Of a stretch of DNA of 7,782 nt, positions 1-6,728 are shown piece by piece. Source of the stretch: DASUVJ01 sp036378995. Its GTDB lineage: Bacteria; Patescibacteriota; Saccharimonadia; Saccharimonadales; Saccharimonadaceae. The notes under the pieces are model-generated. The model made no database searches. It saw nothing but the letters and a program-made list of their open reading frames with translations, and was not told the origin of the DNA. The position numbers and the translations under genes were made by a program. The stretch spans positions 1-7,782 of the forward strand of contig DASUVJ010000024.1 of NCBI GenBank assembly GCA_036378995.1, written 5' to 3'. Each line of letters starts with the position of its first letter. Position 1 is the stretch's first letter.

Positions 1-1068
1 GATAAAGGTCGGCATGTCTTCGGGCTTTCGCAGGCAAAAGAAGCGATTCGAACGAGCGATTATGCAGTGATCGTTGAGGGCAACCTGGATGTCGTCAGTA
101 GCCATCAGGCAGGCATTCAACAAGTGGTGGCGACGGCCGGAACCGCCATGACAGAACATCATCTGCGCGCTCTCAGGCGTCTCAGCGGCAATATTCGCCT
201 GGCATTCGATGGTGATAAAGCAGGTATCGCTGCGACCGAACGCGCAATTCCGATTGCCAGCGAAGTTGGTGTCGAACTGACGATTATCTCACTGCCGGAC
301 GGCGCTAAAGATCCGGACGAGCTTATTCAAAAAGATCCCGCGCTTTGGCAGCAGGCGATCGATGCTAGCAAACCTGCGGTTGATTGGATTTTAGAGCAAT
401 ACGCCGAACGCGAAGATCTTACGGCGGCAAGCGGCAAGCGTGCCTTTACGACCGCCGGTTTGAACGTTGTCCGTGGCCTCGGTGATGCCGTTGAACGCGA
501 ACACTACGAGAAAAAAATCGCTGATATGATCGGATCATCCCTCGAGGCTGTAAAAAGTAAATTGGCCGCCAGTATGGCCGATGAAAAGCAGCCTGAGAAA
601 AAGCCAGTAAAAGCTCAGACGACTCAGCAAGCAGAGCCTGACGCGTATGTCTACCAAGACAATGCTCTTGCTGCCGGTCTTACCGACGCGGCAATCCAAG
701 ACTTGTTTGTAGGCGTAGATAGCAAGATATTCGCGGGCGAAGAGCGCCAGGCAGTTGCTGAGTATCTTAAGACTCACCCCGGCACTGCTGTTTCCTCGAC
801 TCCGGCCGACTTGCAAAGTTTCGATACGTATGTGAAAATATTACTATTGAAGGCCGACGCCCGATATGCCGGTTGGAGCGACCAAGATCGCTACTTTGAA
901 ACGGCACGGCTGCTCCGCCAAGTAACAAATGAACACAAGAAACAAAAGCAGGAACAATTAACCCGTGAACTCCGCGAGGCGGAAGCCTCCGACGACGACG
1001 CGAGAGCGATGGAACTGCGCACGCAGCTAAACACATTAATAAAGGAGATAACTCGTGGCCAAAGATGA
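1..1068 (+). CDS. dnaG: DNA primase, C-terminal part (5' end outside window)
   Basis: Primase makes the RNA primers for lagging-strand synthesis and acts with the replicative helicase. The reading frame is open from base 1, so the gene starts upstream; 355 residues are visible. The TOPRIM catalytic core is present: the EG-N-L-D motif begins at visible residue 26 (Glu26), followed by GTAMTEHH and the metal-binding FDGDKAG motif (Asp70, Asp72). A helical DnaG core follows (about residues 95-190, with SGKRAF and [11 protein letters not shown]). After a Lys/Gln-rich linker (about 195-215) comes a charged helical C-terminal region, in the place where DnaG carries its helicase-binding domain. The zinc-binding N-terminal domain is missing only because the window begins inside the gene. 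The gene ends in TGA and overlaps rpoD by 14 bp, so the two are cotranscribed. Identity is secure from the motifs; the C-terminal domain assignment rests on position. Confidence 0.96.
   Translation, partial: DKGRHVFGLSQAKEAIRTSDYAVIVEGNLDVVSSHQAGIQQVVATAGTAMTEHHLRALRRLSGNIRLAFDGDKAGIAATERAIPIASEVGVELTIISLPDGAKDPDELIQKDPALWQQAIDASKPAVDWILEQYAEREDLTAASGKRAFTTAGLNVVRGLGDAVEREHYEKKIADMIGSSLEAVKSKLAASMADEKQPEKKPVKAQTTQQAEPDAYVYQDNALAAGLTDAAIQDLFVGVDSKIFAGEERQAVAEYLKTHPGTAVSSTPADLQSFDTYVKILLLKADARYAGWSDQDRYFETARLLRQVTNEHKKQKQEQLTRELREAEASDDDARAMELRTQLNTLIKEITRGQR
1041..1048 (+). promoter_or_regulatory. Shine-Dalgarno of rpoD inside the end of dnaG
   Basis: AAAGGAGA ends 6 nt before a GTG codon at 1055. 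It selects GTG as the rpoD start and lies within dnaG coding sequence, so ribosomes finishing dnaG pass directly over it. Confidence 0.85.
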
Positions 1069-2050
1069 TATCAAGCCAGCAGATGACGATACAGAAGTAA
1101 TCGACGCCAGCGGCGGCCCGCTCGGCGATCTGGACGAACCGGCTCTGGACGAGCTCGTTGACGAAGAAGAAGATGACATCGATACGCTCAATAATGGGCA
1201 GTACTTTGATGACGTATCAGACGACAGCGTTCGTTTGTATCTTCGCGAAATCGGTAAGATCCCGTTGCTTTCCGCAGAGGAAGAGCTGGAGCTTGCCCAA
1301 AAGGTAAAGTCAGGCGATAAGCGCGCTAAGGATAAAATGGCAGAGGCAAACATGCGTCTAGTGGTCTCAATCGCTAAGCGTTACAGTGGCCGTGGCCTTG
1401 ATTTCCTGGATCTTATTCAGGAAGGTAACACCGGTCTGCTCCGCGCCGTCGAAAAGTTCGACCCGGACAAGGGCTTTAAGTTTTCTACCTACGCGACATG
1501 GTGGATTCGCCAAGCGATTACTCGCGCGATTGCCGACCAGGCGCGTACGATCCGTATTCCGGTGCACATGGTCGAAACGATCAACAAGCTGCTCCGCACA
1601 CAGCGCCGTATGACTCAGGAGCTCAACCGTGAACCAACCATCGAAGAGCTTGCCAAAGAGCTCGAGATGGAGCCAGAAAAAGTTGAATACGTCATCAAGA
1701 TCAAGCAGGACATCACCAGTCTCGATGCCGGTGTTGGCCGTGACGGTGAAGACGAAGACAGTGTTCTTGGTGACTTCATCGAGGACGAAGACGGTGCGAC
1801 TCCCGAGGAATCTGCGACCAACCAGCTCCTGAAGGAACAGGTTCAAGCGGTTCTCTCGACGCTTTCCGAGCGCGAGCAAAAGATCGTTAAGATGCGTTTC
1901 GGTCTCGAGGGCGGAAAAAGCCACACCCTAGAAGAAGTGGGGCAGGAATTTGCCGTCACACGCGAACGTATTCGTCAGATCGAAGCCAAAGCTCTCGCTA
2001 AGCTCCGCAAGCACAAAGATGCTAAAAAGCTTCACGAATACCTGGGCTAA
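1055..2050 (+). CDS. rpoD: Primary RNA polymerase sigma factor (sigma-70, RpoD/SigA)
   Basis: The housekeeping sigma factor directs RNA polymerase to -10/-35 promoters. The 331-residue protein begins at GTG with a strong ribosome-binding site. Residues 1-55 form a short, very acidic N-terminus rather than a long region 1.1. Region 1.2 is at about 57-90 ([16 protein letters not shown]). Region 2 is at about 98-168, with [10 protein letters not shown], the core-binding [18 protein letters not shown], and the -10-melting [19 protein letters not shown]. Region 3 is at about 169-250. Region 4 is at about 260-325, ending in the [27 protein letters not shown] that reads the -35 element. The complete set of regions and the dnaG linkage argue for the primary factor, not an alternative one. 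The gene is translationally linked to dnaG by a 14-bp overlap and closed by a terminator 15 bp downstream. Nothing is missing apart from the reduced region 1.1, which is common outside Proteobacteria. Confidence 0.97.
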   Translation: MAKDDIKPADDDTEVIDASGGPLGDLDEPALDELVDEEEDDIDTLNNGQYFDDVSDDSVRLYLREIGKIPLLSAEEELELAQKVKSGDKRAKDKMAEANMRLVVSIAKRYSGRGLDFLDLIQEGNTGLLRAVEKFDPDKGFKFSTYATWWIRQAITRAIADQARTIRIPVHMVETINKLLRTQRRMTQELNREPTIEELAKELEMEPEKVEYVIKIKQDITSLDAGVGRDGEDEDSVLGDFIEDEDGATPEESATNQLLKEQVQAVLSTLSEREQKIVKMRFGLEGGKSHTLEEVGQEFAVTRERIRQIEAKALAKLRKHKDAKKLHEYLG

Positions 2051-2064
2051 AACCTCGGTCAAAC

Positions 2065-2096
2065 AAAAAACTCCGCTGCAATGTGCGGAGTTTTTT
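2065..2096. terminator. Bidirectional intrinsic terminator between rpoD and the P-loop kinase gene
   Basis: The stem CTCCGC (2071-2076) pairs perfectly with GCGGAG (2085-2090) around an 8-nt loop. Six A precede it and six T follow it, so it works as a hairpin plus U-tract on either strand. It ends rpoD (+) and, read from the other side, the convergent gene that stops at 2102 (-). Confidence 0.93.
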
Positions 2097-2101
2097 ATTT
2101 G

Positions 2102-2671
2102 CTAGAACTTGATGCGTTCCAGTTCTTTATCAATTTGCTTGTGCAGATGTTCCATGTCACCGTCGTTCATCAGGTAGTGGTCGGCAATAGCGATAGGCCC
2201 GCCTTTTTCGAGGTTTTCGATTTCCGTCCAGTCACGGGTACTGGCTTCAGCTTCAGTAAAGGGTCGCTCAGGGCGGTTGGCAAGGCGGTGATGACGCACA
2301 TGGCGCGGCGCCACGACGGCAACGACCGTTAATTCACCCGGAAACTCATGCTTCATAATTTTGTATTCGCTCCAGGTATAAAGCCCGTCTGCAATAATAC
2401 GGTGTTGTCCGGCATCGATCAGTCCGCGGATTTGCTTGATAATACGTTTAACGACAAAGTCGTTTCCTTCTTGTTTGCGGATTTCCTCGCGGAAAGTCGT
2501 TTGGCTCTCCGGCGTAATTTCAATACCGGCTTCGCGCATAGCATCGTAAATGACGCCGCCGAAGTAGACTTTTGGATACCCCTTGTGTGTGAGATAGTCG
2601 ACCGCGGTGCTTTTGCCGCTGCCGGCCAGGCCGACGAACGCGATGATCTTGACGTTTTCGTGGTGTTTCAT
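2102..2671 (-). CDS. Small P-loop NTPase, nucleotide/dephospho-CoA kinase-like (UPF0200-type)
   Basis: This 189-residue cytoplasmic protein has a Walker A motif GLAGSGKST at residues 14-22, right after the first beta strand (KIIAFV). An ADG segment at 94-96 lies in the place of Walker B or the substrate site. An Arg-rich lid-like segment at 123-136 (RHVRHHRLANRPER) is followed by TRDWTEIENLEKGG (145-158) and AIADHYLMNDGD (161-172). This order, small single domain with an RD-x-x-E then AD-x-x-x-x-N ending, resembles the UPF0200 / AAA_18 group related to dephospho-CoA kinase and adenylate kinase. It therefore probably phosphorylates a small molecule, but the substrate cannot be read from the sequence, and it is not a textbook CoaE. 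The ATG at 2671 has no convincing Shine-Dalgarno; a TACAAT hexamer 9 nt upstream suggests a nearly leaderless mRNA. The gene stands alone, convergent with rpoD and divergent from polA. Confidence 0.8.
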   Translation of the reverse strand: MKHHENVKIIAFVGLAGSGKSTAVDYLTHKGYPKVYFGGVIYDAMREAGIEITPESQTTFREEIRKQEGNDFVVKRIIKQIRGLIDAGQHRIIADGLYTWSEYKIMKHEFPGELTVVAVVAPRHVRHHRLANRPERPFTEAEASTRDWTEIENLEKGGPIAIADHYLMNDGDMEHLHKQIDKELERIKF

Positions 2672-2679
2672 ACAGCTTC

Positions 2680-2685
2680 ATTGTA
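2680..2685 (-). promoter_or_regulatory. Putative -10 element of the P-loop kinase gene
   Basis: On the minus strand TACAAT matches five of six bases of TATAAT. It leaves 8 nt before the ATG at 2671, so transcription would start at or within a base or two of the start codon. No clear -35 element is visible. The missing ribosome-binding site supports this reading, but a 6-mer alone is weak evidence. Confidence 0.45.
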
Positions 2686-2707
2686 ACAGAGAAATACCAG
2701 AGGCGTG

Positions 2708-2713
2708 TATACT
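2708..2713 (+). promoter_or_regulatory. Putative -10 element of polA, implying a leaderless mRNA
   Basis: TATACT matches five of six bases of TATAAT and is followed by 6 nt and then the ATG at 2720, so the expected transcription start coincides with the start codon. No Shine-Dalgarno precedes the ATG. An in-frame GTG at 2705 could extend the protein by five residues, but it overlaps this hexamer and would add MYTSN ahead of the usual PolA N-terminus (MKRLVVIDG), so ATG 2720 is preferred. Confidence 0.5.
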
Positions 2714-2719
2714 AGTAAC

Positions 2720-5269
2720 ATGAAACGGTTGGTAGTGATAGACGGAAAAAGCGTATTTTACCGCGGGTATTACGCAATGCCGGGCCTCAGCCTTAAAGAT
2801 GGCACGCCAACCGGCGGCGTCTTTGGGTTTGCGAGCTTGGCGCTCGAAGTAATTAAAAAGTTAGAGCCCGATTACGTGGCGGTTGCCTGGGATAAAAAAG
2901 GCACGAGCATCCGCCGGCGCCTCGAACTTATGCCAACCTACAAAGCTGGCCGCAAAAAACCGCCAGAAGACTTTTTTGCGCAGATTCCGATGCTTTCTGA
3001 ACTTCTCGACGCCTTTAACTGGCCAATGTACGAATACGACGATTACGAAGCTGACGACATCATGGGAACGCTTGCTACTCAGGCCACAGAGAAGGGGATC
3101 GAAACCTGCCTTATTACGAGCGACCTTGATATGCTTCAGCTCGTCGGCCCGCTGACGCATGTGTACGCTCTTAAAAAAGGTTTTACTGATATCGAGCAGT
3201 ATGACGTTGCGTACCTGGAACAAAAATATGGCATTACCGTCGACCAGTTCCTTGACTTAAAGGCGCTCAAGGGTGACTCGTCAGATAATTTGCCAGGTGT
3301 GCCTGGTATCGGTGAGAAGACCGCCGTACAGCTTCTGCAGGAATACAAAACGCTCGATAATATTTACGATCACCTGGATGATATAAAGCCGACTATCGCA
3401 AAAAAGCTGGAAGCCGGTAAAGACTCGGCGTATCTAAGCCGCGAAGTCGGAAAGATCTGGTGCGACGCGCCGATGGATATTGACACGAAGGCGATGGATG
3501 CGCGCGAACTCGATACGGCAAAACTGGCCGAGCTATTAAAGCGGTTCGAGTTTAACTCGCTTGTGCGCCGCTTGCCGTCACATATGCAAAACAACGCGCA
3601 GGGCAGTCTGTTTGACGCGGCCGAACCTAAAAAAGAACTGCCTGCGTTGGTCGAGGTCGAATGGCCCAAAACCCTTACACTCGAAGCTGAAAGCGAAACC
3701 CTCGTTCATTTGTTTGACGGCGAGGTCTGGCTCTCGGGCGACCGCAAGACTGTCGCGCGTACGCCGCTTAAAAACGTTGATGCCAGCATTTGGCGTGTGC
3801 TTGAAATGGCAAACGTCGTGACGTACGACGCCAAGGATTTATATCATACGGCGCATAGTCAGGGTGTCGAAATCCGCTTTGATAAGGTCCACGATCTGCG
3901 CCAAGGAGCATTCCTGCTTGATCCGCTCGCACGTGACCGCTCGATCAATGGCCTTGCGAATGAGGAACTCGAAGCTGGCAACGCCGGGCAGGTAGCTGCG
4001 GCTCTTTGGGGAATTTACGACGATCAAAAGGCTGGCTTTAAAAAAGAGCCGCGTATCGCCGAAGTCGCACATACCATGGATTTCCCGCTGACGTACATGC
4101 TCTACCGCATGGAAGCAAAAGGAATTAAAGTCGACAAAGACTTGCTTGCGGTGATGAGCAAAGAGCTTGGGCAGGAGCATGACAAGCTAGAACAAGAAAT
4201 GTATGCAATGGCCGGCTACGAATTTAATATTGCCAGCCCAACGCAGCTTTCAGAAGTGTTATTTACCAAATTACAGCTGCCGACAACCGGCATTAAAAAA
4301 GGGAAGACCGGTTACAGTACCGGGCAAAAAGAACTCGATAAGCTTCGTGGTCAGCACCCGATCATAGAACTCATCGAACGCACCCGCGAACTCTCCAAGT
4401 TAAAAAACACCTACGTCGATACGCTTCCGCAGGCAGCTGACGAAAACGGCCGTATCCATACCACGTTCAATCAGGACGTTGCCGCAACCGGCCGGCTCAG
4501 CAGCACGACGCCGAACCTGCAGAACATTCCGGTTCGTACCGACCTCGGTCGCCGTATCCGCGAGGCTTTTGTACCGGAAGGTGACAAAGTATTTGTAAGC
4601 GCCGACTACTCACAGTTTGAGTTGCGTCTTGCGGCTGTTCTTGCAGACGACAAAAAGCTCATCAATGACTTTAATGGCGATACGGATATCCATACAAAAA
4701 CCGCCAGCGAAGCCTACGGCATCCCAATGGACGACGTCACAAAGATCCAGCGCCGCGCGGCTAAGGTGATCAACTTTGGTGTACTGTACGGCATGAGCCC
4801 ACATGGGTTGTCGGCCGCAACTGGCATGACATTCGCCGAGGCGAAGCACTTTATCGACCAGTACTTCGAACTTCGCGCACCGATCCGTAAATACATCGAC
4901 GACACGCTTCAAAAGGCGAGCACCGAAGGCTACGTAGAGACGTACTTTGGCCGACGCCGCCCAACGCCGGATGTTAACAGCAGTAACTTTATGGTGCGCG
5001 AAGGCGCAAAGCGCGCCGCTGCCAACATGCCGATCCAGGGGACGGAAGCTGATCTCATGAAGATGGCCATGCTAAAAGTCGACGAAAAACTCGGCGATCT
5101 CGGCGAACAGGTGCTGCAGATCCATGACAGTATTTTAGTAGAGTGCCCGAAGGAAAACGCCGAAAAAGTCGCCGACATTCTAAAAGACACGATGGAAAAC
5201 ATCTACCCAGAGCTTAAAGTAAAACTGAAGGTAGATGTCTCAACCGGTAAAAACTGGGGCGAGCTTTAG
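2720..5269 (+). CDS. polA: DNA polymerase I
   Basis: PolA fills gaps and removes RNA primers during repair and Okazaki-fragment maturation. From ATG 2720 it has 849 residues. The 5'-3' exonuclease domain (about 1-285) has YEADD (109-113), SDLD (Asp135, Asp137) and GDSSDNLPGVPGIGEKTA (Asp186, Asp189). Residues about 310-450 occupy the place of the 3'-5' exonuclease domain but lack its metal-binding D-x-E motif, so proofreading is probably absent. The polymerase domain (about 455-849) has TGRLSSTTPNLQNIP, motif A DYSQFELR (Asp629, Glu634), O-helix motif B with Lys682, Phe686 and Tyr690, and motif C QIHDS (Asp803). Motif C has Ser804 where most family A enzymes have Glu (HDE), and motif A has Phe for the usual Ile. 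All strictly required polymerase aspartates are present. The gene is transcribed alone, divergent from the P-loop kinase gene, and its stop interlocks with that of the convergent ligase gene. Confidence 0.97.
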   Translation: MKRLVVIDGKSVFYRGYYAMPGLSLKDGTPTGGVFGFASLALEVIKKLEPDYVAVAWDKKGTSIRRRLELMPTYKAGRKKPPEDFFAQIPMLSELLDAFNWPMYEYDDYEADDIMGTLATQATEKGIETCLITSDLDMLQLVGPLTHVYALKKGFTDIEQYDVAYLEQKYGITVDQFLDLKALKGDSSDNLPGVPGIGEKTAVQLLQEYKTLDNIYDHLDDIKPTIAKKLEAGKDSAYLSREVGKIWCDAPMDIDTKAMDARELDTAKLAELLKRFEFNSLVRRLPSHMQNNAQGSLFDAAEPKKELPALVEVEWPKTLTLEAESETLVHLFDGEVWLSGDRKTVARTPLKNVDASIWRVLEMANVVTYDAKDLYHTAHSQGVEIRFDKVHDLRQGAFLLDPLARDRSINGLANEELEAGNAGQVAAALWGIYDDQKAGFKKEPRIAEVAHTMDFPLTYMLYRMEAKGIKVDKDLLAVMSKELGQEHDKLEQEMYAMAGYEFNIASPTQLSEVLFTKLQLPTTGIKKGKTGYSTGQKELDKLRGQHPIIELIERTRELSKLKNTYVDTLPQAADENGRIHTTFNQDVAATGRLSSTTPNLQNIPVRTDLGRRIREAFVPEGDKVFVSADYSQFELRLAAVLADDKKLINDFNGDTDIHTKTASEAYGIPMDDVTKIQRRAAKVINFGVLYGMSPHGLSAATGMTFAEAKHFIDQYFELRAPIRKYIDDTLQKASTEGYVETYFGRRRPTPDVNSSNFMVREGAKRAAANMPIQGTEADLMKMAMLKVDEKLGDLGEQVLQIHDSILVECPKENAEKVADILKDTMENIYPELKVKLKVDVSTGKNWGEL

Positions 5270-5289
5270 TCCGAGGCACCGCCTTTTTT
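5256..5289 (+). terminator. Weak candidate terminator of polA inside the convergent gene
   Basis: Just after the polA stop, AGGC (5274-5277) can pair with GCCT (5281-5284) across a 3-nt loop. Alternatively GGCG (5258-5261) can pair with CGCC (5280-5283). Either stem leads into six T (5284-5289). Both stems are short, and the T-run doubles as the Lys-Lys codons of the opposite gene, so this is only a candidate. Confidence 0.3.
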
Positions 5290-6018
5290 CCATGGTGCCG
5301 AAAGCAGGAAGGGAGCATAAAGGTCATCTTCCATCTGAATGTAGCAAAATTCCAGCTCGGCTTTTGTGGGGTTACGATTTTGAAACGTGACGAACGGAAT
5401 ATCCGATATGACTGCTATCGGTGTTTGTTCGGCGCCTTCGCCCATGACCACGTTGCCTGCCGCAGCTAGACCGCTTCCAATCGCGGAGCGCGCGACTTCA
5501 AATGGACGATCGAACAAGTCTTTTGTTCCCGCTAGTTGGCGCACCGCCAAAAAGCCACTATGGGCAAGCATAATCCCAACGGTACCTGAGCGCATCGGCG
5601 GCATAGAGGTGCTATCGGTAATAATGACGCCTATGTTTTTACGCCCAAATTGCCTGCATAAAAACGCGCGGATCTCGTTGGCGGTTTTTTGCGGGTCTTT
5701 TGGCCATAAGACGTAGTGGCCGTCCGAGTTTGACTCGTCGATACCGGCCGAGGGGATAAAAGTATTGCTTAGAACGGTAAAATTAAAGCCGTACTTGTTA
5801 AATCCGTCCGGCGTATACTGTTCGGCTTCTTGCTTGATGAGCTCGCTCTTTGTAGTAAGGGCCGTATCGGCGACGCGGCTTTCGCAAAGTGCTACGACTT
5901 TAGAGCTGATCGTCAGGACGGAGTCCTCCTCTAATTCCTGCAGACTCTCGCGGAGTAAATCCTCTAAAGTACATTCGTTTGCACGGACGACCCGTGTTTT
6001 TATCGCTGTTATTTTCAT
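5266..6018 (-). CDS. CofE-family gamma-glutamyl ligase (F420-0:gamma-glutamyl ligase-like)
   Basis: CofE enzymes use GTP to form a gamma-glutamyl peptide bond on coenzyme F420-0. CPR homologues are commonly annotated as putative folate-metabolism gamma-glutamate ligases because these bacteria lack F420 synthesis. The 250-residue protein, near the family's usual length, shows SSKVVAL (38-44), IPSAGIDESNSDG (88-100) followed by WPKDP (105-109), then ITDSTSMPPMRSGTVG (133-148) and GLAAAGNVVMGEGAEQTPIAV (183-203). These are family blocks in the expected order. The usual Gly-Arg-Pro after the Asp of the third block is replaced by Ser-Met-Pro-Pro, which may reflect a different acceptor. No signal peptide is seen, so it should be cytoplasmic. 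ATG 6018 overlaps the TGA of the upstream peptidase gene (ATGA), with GAGGAAAG 6 nt upstream, so the two are translationally coupled. The true substrate is unknown. Confidence 0.88.
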   Translation of the reverse strand: MKITAIKTRVVRANECTLEDLLRESLQELEEDSVLTISSKVVALCESRVADTALTTKSELIKQEAEQYTPDGFNKYGFNFTVLSNTFIPSAGIDESNSDGHYVLWPKDPQKTANEIRAFLCRQFGRKNIGVIITDSTSMPPMRSGTVGIMLAHSGFLAVRQLAGTKDLFDRPFEVARSAIGSGLAAAGNVVMGEGAEQTPIAVISDIPFVTFQNRNPTKAELEFCYIQMEDDLYAPFLLSAPWKKGGASD

Positions 6019-6461
6019 ACGTATCTTTCCTCGGTGTTGAATAAATTAATTGCCAGGCATCCCATAGGGGCGCCAATGCGTTCGATCGGTTCTTCTGCTA
6101 CGCGACCGGTCTTTATATTGGCGTGGATCACGTCGATGCCACCTTTTGTTTTAGTGACGATTCCGATATGTCCCGGAATGACCGTTTTTTCGTTTTTAAT
6201 GATGTACTTTCGGCGAAATACGACCAGCGAGCCGACGACAAGGTGAGCCATGCGGAGCGCGTCCTGCTGCTCGGCAATCTGCCACATGTCGCGAACATGC
6301 CGGGCACGTTCTGCTTGTTCAAGGGTGTCTTGGCCGAGTGTTTCGCTGACAGATCTAATAACAAAACCAGAACAATCAAATAGTTTAGAGCCGAGACCGT
6401 CACTAAAACAGCGCTCGCTCGGTGTCTCTATACAGTTGCCGGCAAATCGTTGATGGTACAT
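6015..6461 (-). CDS. NlpC/P60-family cysteine peptidase (start uncertain)
   Basis: NlpC/P60 enzymes usually cut the D-gamma-glutamyl-diaminopimelate bond in peptidoglycan stem peptides; some relatives are amidases or acyltransferases. From ATG 6461 the protein has 148 residues. The catalytic Cys is in LFDCSGFV (Cys30), the catalytic His in PGHIGIV (His98), and the third polar residue is probably His113 in VIHAN. No signal peptide or membrane helix is visible, so export is not evident. The ATG has no good ribosome-binding site and would delete the typical first helix. That helix reads in frame just upstream (ELVAAARSHLGDP) and follows a strong AGGAG at 6526-6530. No ATG, GTG or TTG lies in that frame, while a TTG at 6520 is one frame off. 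A one-base assembly error, a frameshift or a non-canonical start is therefore possible. The gene is first in an operon with the gamma-glutamyl ligase. Confidence 0.85.
   Translation of the reverse strand: MYHQRFAGNCIETPSERCFSDGLGSKLFDCSGFVIRSVSETLGQDTLEQAERARHVRDMWQIAEQQDALRMAHLVVGSLVVFRRKYIIKNEKTVIPGHIGIVTKTKGGIDVIHANIKTGRVAEEPIERIGAPMGCLAINLFNTEERYV
6025..6032 (-). promoter_or_regulatory. Shine-Dalgarno of the CofE-like gene
   Basis: On the minus strand GAGGAAAG ends 6 nt before ATG 6018 and lies inside the last codons of the peptidase gene. It fixes the ligase start and supports coupled translation through the ATGA overlap. Confidence 0.8.
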
Positions 6462-6525
6462 AGTCGGATCGCCTAAATGGCTGCGCGCGGCAGCTACAAG
6501 TTCGCTTGAAAATTCTGCAACAGAG

Positions 6526-6533
6526 CTCCTTTA
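6526..6533 (-). promoter_or_regulatory. Strong Shine-Dalgarno upstream of the NlpC/P60 gene with no in-frame start
   Basis: On the minus strand TAAAGGAG is followed after 5 nt by TTG (6518-6520), which opens a frame that stops after 8 codons at 6494-6496. The peptidase frame is the one beginning one base earlier (GTT). The site is also partly covered by a possible CTCC/GGAG hairpin (6535-6538 with 6526-6529), which could mask it. Confidence 0.6.
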
Positions 6534-6542
6534 GGGAGTATT

Positions 6543-6571
6543 AAAAAATCCTCCAGGTTAGTATTGGAGGA
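6543..6571 (-). terminator. Intrinsic terminator or attenuator ahead of the NlpC/P60 gene
   Basis: On the minus strand TCCTCCA (6565-6571) pairs perfectly with TGGAGGA (6549-6555) around a 9-nt loop and is followed by six T (6543-6548). It lies only 9 bp before the ribosome-binding site of the peptidase gene. It therefore either ends a separate upstream RNA or controls read-through into the peptidase-ligase operon. Confidence 0.8.
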
Positions 6572-6690
6572 CGATCTTGCTTTTTAGCAAAGCAGTTAAA
6601 AACATCCTCTATGCAGAAAGGGGATGGATGAAGCTGGACCAAGTTATCAGACGTTTACTAAGTAGCATGGGCGTATTCTCGGTTTCTAAG
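6543..6690 (-). ncRNA. Candidate structured leader RNA or small ncRNA
   Basis: Minus-strand DNA between an extended -10 promoter and an intrinsic terminator would give an RNA of about 150 nt with no convincing ORF. Pairings visible in order are: ACCGAG (6678-6683) with CTTGGT (6638-6643, one G-U), enclosing smaller ACG/CGT and TAC/GTA pairs; CATCCCCT (6619-6626) with AGAGGATG (6603-6610, one mismatch) followed by five T; TTGCT (6586-6590) with AGCAA (6577-6581); and the terminator stem. I do not recognise it as tRNA, tmRNA, 6S, SRP RNA, a T-box (no TGGTACCGCG-like element) or any riboswitch class I can identify by eye. Its position suggests cis-control of the peptidase-ligase operon, but a trans-acting RNA is equally possible. 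Confidence 0.4.
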
Positions 6691-6695
6691 TGTTC

Positions 6696-6704
6696 ACTAT
6701 AGCA
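6696..6704 (-). promoter_or_regulatory. Extended -10 promoter driving the leader / NlpC-ligase operon
   Basis: On the minus strand TGCTATAGT fits the extended -10 form TGnTATAAT with one mismatch. The -35 position falls in the GC-rich insert edge and has no recognisable hexamer, which is normal for an extended -10 promoter. Transcription would start near 6689 and run toward the peptidase gene. Confidence 0.5.
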
Positions 6705-6728
6705 CAAATAGATACAGGTGGGGGTTCC

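Noticed and set aside
1367..1924. 185-codon minus-strand ORF inside rpoD
   Set aside because: It is wholly antisense to the conserved sigma factor, with no ribosome-binding site or recognisable domain; it is a mirror of rpoD codon bias.
6494..6520. 8-codon leader peptide starting at TTG 6520 (minus) behind the strong AGGAG
   Set aside because: It is possible as a regulatory leader peptide, but the in-frame NlpC helix right behind it makes a one-base frameshift the simpler explanation. It is kept as part of the start-codon finding.
6628..6702. Plus-strand 24-codon ORF preceded by GGGG
   Set aside because: It is antisense to the candidate leader RNA, very short and has no family. The purine run is explained by a hairpin arm.
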